DNA of 64,000 bases from Owenia fusiformis (lineage: Eukaryota; Annelida; Polychaeta; Sabellida; Oweniidae): NCBI GenBank assembly GCA_903813345.2, contig CAIIXF020000008.1, forward strand, positions 4,349,341-4,413,340, read 5' to 3'. Position numbers and translations under genes: made by a program. Positions within the stretch are counted from its first letter, which is position 1. Each line of letters starts with the position of its first letter. Shown here piece after piece: positions 31,680-43,588 of the stretch. The notes beneath the pieces are model-generated. The model was not told where the DNA came from. It saw only the letters and a program-made list of their open reading frames with translations, and searched no databases.

Positions 31680-33234
31680 CTCATTGATATAGATTTTCCC
31701 AGACATAGACTGCACAATTTTCTAATAGGTTGTTAATAAAATGATTAGGTGATTGCGTGGAAATTTGCATGTATGTTTATGCAGATGGTCATGATTCTAC
31801 TTAGGGGAACATAATTGAAATACCTTTGTACCAAGGATGGTGTATGTCATCAAATCATAGGACCTGTATACACATGCTGTATAGGTGATAGATATGATCT
31901 CATTTGATTGTCCCTACTATATGCTAGGGAACCTTTTTAAGTACTCAAGATTATCACTTTGCATGGGTAAAGTTCATGAAATGAGATAATTTTTTGGATG
32001 ATAAGAAGTGTAAGGTGTTTTCTGTGACTATAAATTCATGAATCACCATTAAGTACACAAACACTTGTACCAAAATCTTGTTTTCTGTACATAAGTATCA
32101 GCATAAAAAGCATTTTATTTCAATACAAGCCTTTATAGTTATACATATCTAAATTATAATTCTAAGCTAATATAACACCTAAATGGTAGACTGTAAATCA
32201 TGAGATAAATAGAAAGTATCCTATATAGGATGTTTTATTTACAAGAGCTGACATTTTCTGATACAGGTTGAATCCTTGAATAATGGAATAACTTTTATAT
32301 AATGAAATTTTCTTGTGTATATAGATTGGTCAATGCAGGAAACAGTAGTTTACTTTTATTACATCAGTGACTTGGAATTAAGATTATAGTATTTGTTCCA
32401 TAGAAGCCATCTCCTCAAAAACTAAAAATAATATCTCATCTACCCACTTCTATGAAATAACTTGATAAATGGACTTGTTTATTTGGTAAAGACAGATTTC
32501 TTCATTTCCATTTTTGTGAGCTTGCTTTGACAGCAAATATGGTTTCTATAAATCCCAAATCCATTGATGCTAGTACACTATTGTTTCCCACATTGAACAT
32601 CTCTAAAGAAAAATTCATGAAAATTCCATAATTAAAGACAAAGTTGACAATTGAACATTGCTTTTTTGTCTCACCCTGTAGTTTCTTCATAGTTTCATTT
32701 TAAAGATTCAAAGGCCTGGGTATGTAGACATTTGAAGAAAGAAATTAGAAGTGAAGAGAGTATCAGTTGTTGGAAGAAATCTTCAAATATCATGCCATTT
32801 CTCAGAAATAAAGTTCATTCAAATATCTGATCAAACAAGATGTTATTGTTCTTATTAAGTCAGAAGTGTTGGCCTTTTAGAAAATAGGCATGACATGGAA
32901 TGATGAAAGCAGGAAACATTGTAATTTATCCCTTCTAGTCTCTTTAACCAGACTTAGAGAAGGAAATTGATAACTGAGATACACATTTTAAATATATTTG
33001 TCTATGTATTGAATGGACTAAGGGTGAAAGAGAAAAAATAAGCAGGGTGTCCGTAAAGTCTCTATAATTACAATACAAAATCTGTGTAAAGTGTAGCCAC
33101 TTTATGGACACACTGTTTATTCCATAGAAACCAACTTGCAGTGAGTGTCATATCTTTAATGCACATGTACAAATTTTTCAAGAATACTTTATATACACTT
33201 TGAGAATTTAACATGTAGGCTTAGTATTTATTTA
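31680..33234. other. Intergenic AT-rich DNA, no gene seen
   Basis: No homologous frame was recognised. Around 33040-33115 a 'gggtgtccgtaaagtctcta' unit resembles one at about 41060-41125 (gggtgttcataaagtcactc), an interspersed repeat end. Confidence 0.4.
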
Positions 33235-34300
33235 GCCATTATGTCCCTATCATTATCCGTCCGGAAGATAACTCAAATATTAGTTGACGGATTTTCTTCA
33301 TATTTGGTGGAAAGATGTATATTGATGAATAAAAAATTTTCAAGATAGCCGCCACTTTAAAAATGACGGGACTTTTTCGTAAAAATCATAAATTTTTCAT
33401 TCTAAACCAAAGTAATTAATATTATTGTTTGAAATTTTGGTAGTATATTCGCAACATCTATCTTTTTCACATATATTCCGTGTTTTTCATCCTGACCCCC
33501 AGGGGCCGTGTATGGGGGGTCAGGAAAACATAAATTTTCGCTAATTTTTAGATCTTTCTGAAGTATAGCTTTATTATACTCAAATGAAAGGCAATTAAGA
33601 GTAGATTGCAAATATTGTATCTTTTTTCTGATTCGAGCCTCGTAAAATTCAAAATGGCCGTCTAATGTACGATTTCGCAATAATTTTTCGATCCCTTCAA
33701 AGTACCTGTATGGCTATATAATACTCAAATTGAAGAAATTTTGGAGTAGATCACAATTATGGTATTATTTTTCAGATTTGTACTTCAGAAAATTCAAAAT
33801 GGATTTTTTCAAGATAGCCGCCGCTTTAAAAATGACGTGACTTTTTTGCAAAAATCGTAAATTTTTCATTCTAAACCAAAGTAATTAATATTATTGTTTG
33901 AAATTTTGGTAGTGTATTCGCAACATCTATCTATTTCACATATATGCCATGTTTTTCATCCTGACCCCCAGGGGCCCGTGTATCAGGAAAACAGAAATTT
34001 TCGCTAATTTTTAGATCTTTCTGAAGTATAGCTTTATTATACTCAAATGAAATGCAATTAAGAGTAGATTGCAAATATTGTATCTTTTTTCTGATTCGAG
34101 CCTCGTAAAATTCAAAATGGCCGTCTAATGTACGATTTCGCAATAATTTTTCGATCCCTTCAACGTATGGCTATATAATACTCAAATTGAAGGAATTTTG
34201 GAGTAGATCACAATACACTGTATTATTTTTCAGATTTGTACCTCAGAAAATTCAAAATTGCTGCTTTGCAGGAATTCGCAATTCTAAAATCTAAATTTTT
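33235..34300. repeat. Interspersed repeat with roughly 460-bp tandem duplication
   Basis: It opens cattatccgtccggaagata followed by actcaaatattagttgacgg. The block holding gtttttcatcctgaccccca is present twice (about 33345-33790 and 33805-34255). Each copy has a matching minus-strand frame beginning MRNRTLDGHFEFYEARIRKK, which reflects the duplication and not a gene. It is the same family as 38282-40950. Confidence 0.7.
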
Positions 34301-34385
34301 CAATTTTAACCAAAGTAATGAGTATAATTGATTGGAATTCGGTAATTGATATTTTGTTCGTTGGGATTTGCTACTCCGCGGAGTT

Positions 34386-34500
34386 GCCATTATCTAGTTG
34401 AATATATGCCTTAGGTCTGACGTCAATATAGCTGGAGTTTGCCCGAGCTTGCGAGGGTTATATTGATGACGTACCGAAGGCATATATTCAATGATAACGG
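34386..34500. mobile_element. Small palindromic element
   Basis: The arms gttgaatatatgccttaggt and (inverse) aaggcatatattcaatgata surround a short core, and both contain a tgacgt motif. Size and form suggest a MITE. No certain target duplication was found. Confidence 0.5.
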
Positions 34501-35577
34501 ACATAATTGTTGTATTACATACCTAAAGTACATTTACGTAACATTTCATGAAGATGTAATATGTAGAAATGTGTGAAAAAAGACCAAAATTTTACACGAT
34601 TCCAGTTGAAATCACTTTGTTTACATGTGATGACGTCATTAAATTGTCATGGTAAAAAAGTTTGGCGGCTATACACGAATATATAGCCGACCTTCAGGTC
34701 CATTGACTTCCATACAAATGCTTCGCTAAGTATGTAATACTGTTTTTTAACATCATTAGAAGAATTTTGTTTTTACTAAAAATTCCCATGTATTCTATTG
34801 GGTGTCTATAGATTCTCGTCCTTTTCATTTTTCTTACAAATTCAAAATTTTCCTGTGGTGGGCAATTATATGTGCCTGCACTTAACACAGCATTTAAAAA
34901 TTAATTGAGGACAAACATTTCTAAGTATGAGATAAATGCAGTTACATATATGGTTATGTAATGGTTTTCATTATCACCTAAGTGAATTTTTTCTTGCTCC
35001 AAACCCCCATGATAACTGCCAAGAAGGTTTAGCTCACAAAATGGGGATACTGAAAGCAGTATTGTGCTTCATCATATGAGCATTCAAGTCTAATAGATGA
35101 TGTGTTAAGTCATACATTGGAGACAAGAGGAGGAAAATCCCAAAGCTATAGAGATGACAGACATAATTACGTGTCTTGCTTACCAGCTTCATTTGTCACC
35201 AGCTAGTTTATGGATACTATATGTTTTGATCCATGTTAGCATATTTTGATACATATTTATCTTGATGTAAAATAATAAGCTATAGGTCTAATATTAATTA
35301 ACATGCCAGAAATTATCATTATTAAATCAATATTATTTGAAGCATGTTTAGAAATTTTGAGACCACCACTGAATGAATGCATTTGTCTGTTGATTTGAGC
35401 ATTCAGTGTTGATGTCTTCTCAGTATATATTTACATTATAGACATATGTCTTTTTGAGCCCTGGGGTTATTCCCCCTCTTATTGCACACTTCATAATTGT
35501 TGATAACTACCAATTGTACAGTATTTATTGGCCTAGTTCACACAGGTTCATTCCAACACATTGTCTCCTAAGATATA

Positions 35578-35912
35578 TCATTGGAGACCTCCAGGATTAC
35601 TATACAGGACATCTAGGGCATCCTGACGCTTGATTGCTTGTAAATCAGCCCCAAGTTCATCAACTGTATAACCTTGTACTTTGGGGTGATCCAAGAGACG
35701 TTTGAAAAAGCTATATGTGCCCGGATATCCAGTTTTGATATGTGTAACATCATCATAGTTCAAACCTCGACGTTCAGCGATACGTTCCCAGTTCGGAAGC
35801 ATTGCTCTATAAGAGTCTAGCAAAACGCTGAGTTCATCTTTAGTTGCAGCAGGAAGGTCGACCACTCGAATAGTATCCATTGTTTCACTTTTAAATTCTT
35901 CTATCTGTCCAT
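35578..35912 (-). CDS. Terminal exon encoding a death domain (exon C)
   Basis: A clean acceptor (attccag) at 35913 leads in phase 1 into an open frame of 110 residues ending at TGA 35578. After a short acidic lead (GQIEEFKSETMD) come six-helix death-domain features: PNWERIAERRGLNYDDVTHI, TYSFFKRLLDH, YTVDELGADLQAI and KRQDALDVL. Death domains mediate homotypic assembly of signalling complexes (Toll/IRAK/MyD88, TNF receptor, apoptosis). No upstream exon could be linked, so the parent protein is unknown. The neighbouring exon at 36057-36466 encodes a paralogous domain with the same entry phase and its own stop codon. Either alternative terminal exons of one gene, or tandem duplicates, would explain this. 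Confidence 0.7.
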
Positions 35913-36056
35913 CTGGAATATTTAAATGAAGATATTCAGGCACATTTTACAAAATGTTTGGATGATCATGGAGTTTTTGGCCAAGCAATGCCAATTGAAC
36001 TATACACTAGCCAACTGTTTGTCTCTTTAGCTGACTTTTGGATGTACAGCTGAGTA

Positions 36057-36466
36057 TCAATGGGGCACTGGATAACGACTGTAGGGTACAAAGTTATTCC
36101 TATGCTTGGATTGGCCTATGCGATTGGATTGGCCTATGCGATTGGATTGGCCTCTGAGATTCCACATACTTGAACCATTATTGAGGTGATTCGTGAGCAT
36201 GTTTATAACATCTGGTCTATTGATCACTATCAAGTCATTTATCAATTCTCCAACTGTATAATTTTGTAAGTTTTGGTGGTCTAGTAGTGTCTGGAAAAAG
36301 CTATATTTCCCGGGATATCCAGTAGCTATGTGTGCTATTTCATCAGAGTTCAAATCATGTTGTGCTGCTATTTCCCTCCAATTACCACGGGGGACATCAG
36401 AGTCCAAGAAAACGGTCAATGTTGTTTTTATTTCCTGTTCAAGGTCACGGACTTTGACTTTCAGCT
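36057..36466 (-). CDS. Terminal exon encoding a paralogous death domain (exon B)
   Basis: The acceptor tatttcag at 36467 opens a phase-1 frame of 135 residues that ends at TGA 36057. A short coiled-coil-like lead (ELKVKVRDLEQEIK) is followed by a death domain: GNWREIAAQHDLNSDEIAHI, YSFFQTLLDH, YTVGELINDLIVI and NRPDVINML. It aligns with exon C throughout (TGYPGxYSFFxxLLDH in both). The C terminus carries GQSNRI repeated by an 18-bp tandem duplication (36106-36156). Function as an adaptor or receptor tail is inferred from the fold only; upstream exons were not found in this window with confidence. Confidence 0.7.
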
Positions 36467-37837
36467 CTGAAATAATAACATTTGATTGGGGAACCTCACC
36501 TCTTGAAATCCAAATCACATTGCAAGTAATCAGGGTTCCAAGAGATCACCGAAAACCCATGATTTAAACAATCTTATGTTACTCGATGGAATCGACCAGA
36601 TGGGAGTATAAATAATCTGAATAATCTGGCTTTACATCATTAAATATTGCAAATGAAGTTGAAGTGACATCATATTTGAAAACTACATGTAAGGTGCAAT
36701 GTTGTTTTAAAAAGCTTTTATCAACTTTAAAATTGAATTTTCTTTGAAAATGTGACTTGGTCCGGGAAATTCCCCATAGACCCCATGTTACAAAATCACA
36801 ACAAGTGAAATATCTCTTCTTGTATTAGACTGACAATATTTTCTATTACTGGCCATATTATTTAACCCCCAAAAGTGGTGAGATATTGTTTAAAAAGATA
36901 TTTTTTAACTTGCCTAAGATAACCAATTTTTACAAAATCGTCTGAAAGTTTCAGAAGTTCAAATCTGACTTAAGATTGAACTCATGATATCGTGAGCAAC
37001 TAGGTGGTGACATTTTGTCATGTTAATGCATTGTTTTAATTTGCATAACTATCAGATACACAAGGGTAATATGAAACTTGAACAACTAAAACAGATGAAT
37101 ATTCAAGTTAAGGGAATTTTCTATATGCCTGCTATGTTATCTGACCCAAATTAGCCACTTGGTGGTGAAACTGGTAACCATCTACTAGCATCTTGGTTAT
37201 TGGTTAAAGAGAAAAACAGTGTTGAATGTAGTTCACCATATTGCCACCAATCTTTTGAATTTTGAATTTTTTATTGTAATCATTGGATAAACTTGTTTTG
37301 ATATTTGATATCAACTCATCGATAAGAATGGTATCACTCAAAATTATCTGATATTTTAATTACTGAACATATTTCAAATAATGAAAAAATGATAAAACTC
37401 AAAAAGGCCTGAAAGCCACCTGGTGGTGAAACTGGTTTCTACCCTCTGGCACTTATGTATTTTGACTCACTTGATACCACATGTATTAGTTTATTAAGTG
37501 AGCCTCACCTGTCCATATTATTTATATAATAGATTGATAGATGTCACTCCAAAAATAGGTCTCATTTAGTTCAGAATAGCATCAATTCAGGTGATATAAG
37601 AATGAAAAAAATTACCTGAATTTAGAGACAAATGTCTCAAATCTAAATTGTTACAATGTGATTTATCAAAGTTAATATAAATAGAATTTTAAAAAATGTG
37701 AATACAGTTCTAATTTGAGATGACCATTTTGATATCATTGGTAAATATTTTGAAGATGCTAACATTTTTAGGGGGAAATGGTGATGTAGTACACTGTACT
37801 TGTTAGAAAAGATGTTTATTTATGAATATTTTCAGAA

Positions 37838-38139
37838 TCATGTTAATGTGGCAGGGGAATTATGAATGGTGGAAGTACTTTCTCCTTGATGTCTTGATTG
37901 CTTCAGCTGTGATTGCGATTGCAAGTATGATTGCAAGTACGGTAACCACCATTGCCTCTGTAATTCATCTTGAGGGCACCATTGCCTCTGTAATTCATCT
38001 TGCAGCCCTCGTTGTTCTTGAGAGTTAATTTCCAATTTAGAATTAAGGTTCTCTAATTCCCAATATTTTCTTTGCAGGTTTTGAGAGATAGGTAGTGAGA
38101 ACATTGTACTATCTATGATTGTTCTTCGGTCATCAGTAT
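37838..38139 (-). CDS. Possible third terminal exon of the same locus (exon A), coiled-coil-like
   Basis: A good acceptor (atttgtttcag) at 38140 opens a phase-1 frame of 99 residues ending at TGA 37838, the same phase as exons B and C. The start (TDDRRTIIDSTMFSLPI, then NLQRKYWELENLNSKLEI) looks like a short helical lead, then Gln-rich text with a 30-bp duplication (about 37950-38005, LQDELQRQW twice). No domain was recognised. It may be an exon of the death-domain locus lacking the domain, or chance. Confidence 0.35.
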
Positions 38140-38281
38140 CTGAAACAAATGGTGGCCCTGACGCAATTTGTGAAATCTCTAACAAGGCATTGCTATGAGC
38201 AACATTTCACAATCTAACAAAGTGTAATAATTGTTATTAACATATTTTGATGATGACATAAAGACAAATAAAAAAGCATTC

Positions 38282-40950
38282 ATTATCCCACCGAACGAAG
38301 TTTGTGAGGAAATAGGAAAGCTGTCTATCTGTCAGTCCATCTGTTAGTTCGTCTGTCCGGGTGATAACTCAAAAACCGGTTGACATTATTTTATTCAAAT
38401 TGCATAGGCTTATGCTAAATGGGTGTAGGACCTCTGTTTGAGAAGGTATTTTCAATATGAACACTCAATTCAAAATGGCCGCCATTTTTTGTAAAAAATT
38501 TAATCTTTAATTACTCAAATACTGGTGGATGGATTTCGTTCAGATTTTATATGCTGATGCCCTTGGACAAAGGAGCTCTGCTCAAAAAGAGATTTTTGAA
38601 ATGGCCACTGAAATTTGAAATGGTCTCCATTTTTCGTAAAAAAACTTAATCTTTGATAACTGAAATACCAGTGAATGGATTTGGTTAAAATTAAAATTCT
38701 ACAGGCTGATTCCTAAGGACAAAGTAGAATTTTCCAGATGGTGACCAAATTTCAAAATGGCCACCATTTTCCTTAAAAACGTAATCTTTGATCATAGATC
38801 CCGGCCAGATTCTTTTGTAGTAGAATCAGTAGCTCTATTAATATTCCTCCAGATGAGACCCTAAAAAAATTTGAAATTTTGAAATGACGATTTTGCAGCC
38901 ATTTCCGAAAAATATGAGACAAATCATACCCCATTTGAAGCGTCTTGTTATTCTTTAACTTTTTGATCACTAATGAATGTTATTCAAGCAATAAGGCCTA
39001 AACAATGATATTTTATCGCTGGGCTCTTGTCTGTCCAAATCTGAATGGTGCTCCCGTGGTTCAAGAAATGTGACGTCATCAGTACAAATATATTTGGACA
39101 CACAAGAGCCCGGATATAGTGAAAAATATTTGCCGTATTAAAAGTCAAATAACTGCATCTATAGGTTATTTACTCGAACCAAACAAATAGAAATAGAAAG
39201 ATGAAGATCTCAGCTATAAAATAAGTGCAAAATCAGTGTTCACAGGAACACGATGCCCATGTCAAGCAGCGTGCCTACTAGGCACGCAGTTTGAAACTCT
39301 GCCAAACTGCGCGCATATTTCAAAATGTGAGACGGAGAGGACACGACTCCCAAAAAGAGCCAAAATACGAAAAGTACAAGGTTAGTCTCGTTCTAAAGAT
39401 GGTACCATTCTGTGAACATGAACTTAATTTACTCATAGTACTCAATGTTTTTCCCGATGTAAACCTAGTTATCTCAATATAAGGGTCTTAAGTAACTTCT
39501 GTGTTCAAAATTTACAGTGTAAAGTTATATCTATGTCTTTTTATCGTCATTTGCCGTTTATTCAGCCATTGTGTCTGTGTATGCTAGAATATATAGGATC
39601 ACTCAATCTGATTAAAACAGCAAAGTTTGTGTTCAAAACGATAATACGCCATAAACGTGATTTAAACATTTTTCTTGTCAAACTGCCCGCCTATATTCAC
39701 ATGTATTTCCCAAACTGCGTGCCTAATATTTCCAAACTGCTTGCCTATCCAAGCTTGTTTTGTATTATTAGAAAACATAAGCGCTATACAAGGCACATAT
39801 GTGTCTAATAGTAGAACCCCATAATTGAAACACTATGAGAGTCCATCCACCAAGATGGTGATCTGAAAATAAAAGTTTTTTTAGTTCCCAACTTAATTGT
39901 CACTTCTATTATACATTTTGACTTTCAATACGAAAATCTCATAAAATCTGACGATAAAGCAAAATTTCCAAAGCTACATCGAAAACACCTATACGCGCCT
40001 CTGTAGAAATTCCAATGATAATATGTAGTTTTAATAGTGTATGCGCACAGATTGTAATTTCTGGCTAAAATAGGCGCGCAGTTTGTGGTTTATTTCTTTT
40101 TAATCTCCTGATTATCTGTTTTATCTCGAAATATTTTGGATTATACATGATAAATGTGTAAGGAATTAAATATAAAACGAGTCTAAAGTATTTGTCATTT
40201 ATGTTTAAAGTGCTAGATCGATTTACGTATAAATTCCCATTAAATCAGTGACGAAAATGCCATTAATCTGCTTATGTTTTAAAACTAAGATTCACTTGCA
40301 CACAGTTTTTGCGAGTATTTGCAAGATTCGTATATTCGCCACAGAATGAACGCATTGAACAAGAAAACAATGCAGGATAAATGTCTTTAAATAACGTTTC
40401 AAAATACAGACTCCAACTTAAATGATCCAATGTTCTTAGGCACGCAGTTTGTGATCGAAACAAACTGCGCGCCTAAGTAGGCGCGCAGCTTGACATGGGC
40501 ACCGTGAGGAAGCAGGTACCATTTTGTATAAGGAACGTTTTGAAAGGTGGTCACTTTTTTTGGGAATTTTCCAATTTAGTGACGCATCTTCTGAATTATT
40601 CTTTGAGCCTATGATCCTACTACAAAACAATCTGGCCATTATCTGTGTCTTTGATAACTCAAATCCCAATTGATGGATTTGGTTCAGATTTTATATGTTG
40701 ATGCTAAGGGACAAAGGAACTGCTAAAGAAGACATTTTCAAGATTTGTCTGCTCAAGAAGTCATTTTAAAGATGACTACTATTTATCAAAATGGCTGTCA
40801 TTTGTCGTTAAAAATGTGATTATACTAGTTGAAATATTTGGTTCAAAGTTTATATGCTGCTACCTAAGTACAATGAAGAAGAAATTTTCAAGATGGCCAC
40901 TTATGATAAAAAAAACTAGTGTAAGCATAATATAACTTTGTGATATCACA
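38282..40950. repeat. Interspersed repeat 'cccaccgaacgaagtttgtg', interrupted by a transposon
   Basis: It starts tatcccaccgaacgaagttt, then a gtctgtccgggtgataactc block and repeated 'aaatggccgccattttt' motifs. Similar openings appear near 25826 and 29800. The element at 39249-40506 interrupts it, and the same style of sequence resumes to about 40950. A small palindrome (ctgggctcttgtctgtccaa / inverse) at 39010-39127 is also embedded. Confidence 0.6.
39249..40506. mobile_element. Non-autonomous DNA transposon with 'aaactgcgcgcc' subterminal motifs
   Basis: Ends cacgatgcccatgtcaagc and (inverse) gcttgacatgggcaccgtg are inverted repeats that continue as gcg(t/c)gccta. The 5-bp direct repeat AGGAA flanks both ends (39244-39248, 40507-40511). 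The motif aaactgc(g/c)(c/t)gcc recurs several times in both subterminal and internal positions. No transposase frame was found. Confidence 0.72.
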
Positions 40951-41140
40951 TTTTCAAAAAAGTTGTATAGAAATAAAAAATGTGGACACTTTTATTGGCC
41001 CAACCTGTAGATGTTCTGGATGAATTTAATGAATTGTACCATCAATGGTTAAATGGACAGGGTGTTCATAAAGTCACTCTACAATTACAATACAAACTCT
41101 GTTAAAGTAGATACCCTGTATGTATAATAACAAGTTAAGC

Positions 41141-42835
41141 CAGACTTGCCAACCTAAAATGAAAAATTTTCGGGAGATTTAAAAAAAAGTTGCGGTACTT
41201 TTACGGGAGTTTTTTTCAAAATCCGGTAGTTTTTGCTGGAGTTTTTTGAAAAAAAGCGGGAGTTTTTATGGGAGATTTTTGAAAAAAACTGTAGTTTTTA
41301 CGGGAGTTTTTTGAAAAAAAGCGGGAGTTTTTACGGGAGATTTTTGAAAAAAAACAGTAGTTTTTACGGGAGATTTAAAAAAAACTGGAGTTTTTGCGAT
41401 CAATTTTGAAAAAAAAACGAGAGCTTTTACGGGAGATTTTTTAAAAACGGTATTTTTCACTTCAATTTTAAAAAACGTGACTTTTTTTACGGAAGATTTC
41501 AGAAAAAATGGGAGTTTTTGCGGTAGGTTCTGAAAAAACAGGAGTTTTTACAGTAGGTTTTGAAAAAATGGGAGTTATTGCGGTCGATTTTTAGAAAAAA
41601 CAGGAGTTTTTACGGTGGATTTCTGAAAAACGGGAGTTTTTACGGTAGATATCTGAAATAACGGGAGTTTTACGGTAGATTTCTGAAAAACGGGAGTTTT
41701 AACGGTATATTTCTGAAAAACGGGAGTTTTTACGGTAGATTTCTGAAAAAACTGGAGTTTTTACGGTAGATTTCTGAAAAAAACGGGAGTTTTTACTTTA
41801 GATTTTGAACAAACGGGAGTTTTTACGGTAGCTTTTGAAAGAACGGGAGTTTTTACGGTAGATTTCGGAAAAAACAGGAGTTCTTATGGTAGGTTTCTGA
41901 AAAAACGGGTGTTTTTACGGTAGATTTTGAAAAAAATGTGAGTATTTATTGTAGATTTCTGAAAAAACCGGAGTTTTTACGGCAGATTTTGAAAAAAACG
42001 GGAGTTTTTACCGTAGATTTATGAAAATTGCGAATTGATCAAAGCTAAGTAAAATGTATATGTGGCTTTCACTTCATGCTAAGGGCAATCTGCGTGAGGT
42101 TCCATTTTTAGGTTCGGTTTTTCGCGCATGAGCATTAAATCCAGCGATTTAATTGGTTGAAATAATTATGACGCATGCGCAGTTAATAAATTAATTAGAA
42201 CTTATAATCTAAGATAGATGTCACTTATGTTCATTATTTCACAGCAGTCCCTACCCATAATGCGCCTTATATTGCGGGAATATTTTGTTTAGCGCCATAT
42301 AAAAACAAAATGTATTCTCCTGACAGAAGTATGACAGAATATGAACTGGCCCCCGTTTGTGGACATTTGGTGTGCAAACTTATACCAAACTGATCACAGA
42401 AAAGCAATTTGAATCATGGGAATGAAGTACTTTTTAAGTTATTTATGAAAGTATCGATAGTGAACCATGGGAGCCAATCTTTCTTAGAGTAAAAGAAAGA
42501 AGCGTGCCTGCAATAATCAAGGTCACAAATTTGTCAAATTCCTTTTAAATACGGTAGATTTCGACAGCAAAAAACAGAGATTTTACAGGAGATATACCAA
42601 GAATACGGGAGATTTTACGGGAGTTATACCAGAATATGGGAGATTTCAGCAAAAATACGGGAGATTTTATGGCGATATTTTTAAAATTAATTATGGGAGA
42701 TTTTAGTAGAAATACGGTACGGGAGTTTACGGGAGTTCTTACTGGAGAAAACAGTACGGGAGTTTGGTATTTTTTACGGATAAACAAAAAATTTATGGGC
42801 GATTCCCATGAAAAAACGGGAGGTTGGCAAGTCTG
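41141..42835. mobile_element. hAT-type non-autonomous element with internal 32-bp minisatellite
   Basis: Terminal inverted repeats are CAGACTTGCCAACCT, flanked by the exact 8-bp direct repeat AGTTAAGC (41133-41140, 42836-42843). An 8-bp duplication and CAG-type ends are the hAT hallmark. The left interior (about 41170-42020) consists of around 25 degenerate copies of a cgggagtttttacggtagat unit of roughly 32 bp, and the right interior (42545-42830) of similar acgggagattttacgg units. The unit resembles the sequence next to the terminal repeat, so a subterminal motif seems to have been amplified. No transposase. Confidence 0.85.
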
Positions 42836-42894
42836 AGTTAAGCAAAGAGCCACCTTTTGCCAGTGTATGACTAGCTACAAGTAAATTATGAAAT

Positions 42895-43115
42895 ACACAT
42901 GTTAAGCCCATAGCCAGAGGGTTTAGGGGGTTCAAACAAATCCCTTAGGGGGTTCAAACAAATCCCCCTGGCCAAAAACTATTTCAAAATCATACAGTTT
43001 TTCACCATGTTGAACACTTTCAATTGATTTTGGGCCAAAAATTGTCAAATTGGAACCATTCCCCATGTAATTTTTCCTCCTTCCTCCTTCTCGGTAAAAA
43101 ACTGGCTATGGGCCT
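42895..43115. mobile_element. 'gcccatagccag' MITE, copy 1
   Basis: The ends agcccatagccag and (inverse) ctggctatgggc enclose C/G-run and poly-T sequence with tcaaaatcatacagtttttc. Relatives are at 53225-53405 and 56140-56320. The sequence tggctacgcctatg near 17610 and tagccaggggg near 11310 show related ends inside larger elements. Confidence 0.65.
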
Positions 43116-43149
43116 GCTTGTAGTGTCTAAAACTGGTTATATTCAATGA

Positions 43150-43588
43150 CGCTGGCTAACGAAACGGTTCATTTCGATAACAAAATGTCGGAACCTCAAA
43201 GGTACAATTTTGCTTATTTCTTATTTCAGGCCTTGTACCACAACATCTTTCTCACAAACATGTATGAGTATCATATGTTTATAGTTTATAGTTCAGACGA
43301 CAGATGTCGATTAAATTCCTCACTTTTGTAACGTAAACAGAACTTCAAAGAACGATTAAAATCTGCTCTTCTAATCTGTTCCATTTACGTAACAAAAGTG
43401 AGGTATTAAATCGACGATTCTGTTGTCTTCTGAACTATATGTCCGCAAACATGTAGATTTTATGGAACATATGGTACTGACATCTGTTTGTAATAAAAAT
43501 GTTTTGGGAATTCTGCCTACAACTCCTGAAATAAGGAAAAAAGAAAAATCGTACCTTTGCGGTTCCGACAGTTTCGGTAACCAGCATA
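43150..43588. mobile_element. Palindromic (foldback) element of about 440 bp
   Basis: The left part (gctggctaacgaaac, ttatttcaggccttgta, cctcacttttgtaacgtaa) is matched in inverse by the right part (ttacgtaacaaaagtgagg, tcctgaaataagg, gtttcggtaaccagc). The centre is near 43360. Target duplication not resolved. Confidence 0.7.

Noticed and set aside
33402-34143. Two similar minus-strand frames (MRNRTLDGHFEFYEAR...)
   Set aside because: Both arise from a tandemly duplicated non-coding repeat; no domain and different ends.
39533-39808. 91-codon plus-strand frame inside the 39249-40506 element as a transposase remnant
   Set aside because: No transposase motif (DDE/D, zinc finger, hAT dimerisation) could be recognised.
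41266-42853. Minus-strand frames rich in KSPVKT/FFKSP repeats
   Set aside because: Translation of the minisatellite inside the hAT element; frame is lost by unit-length variation.
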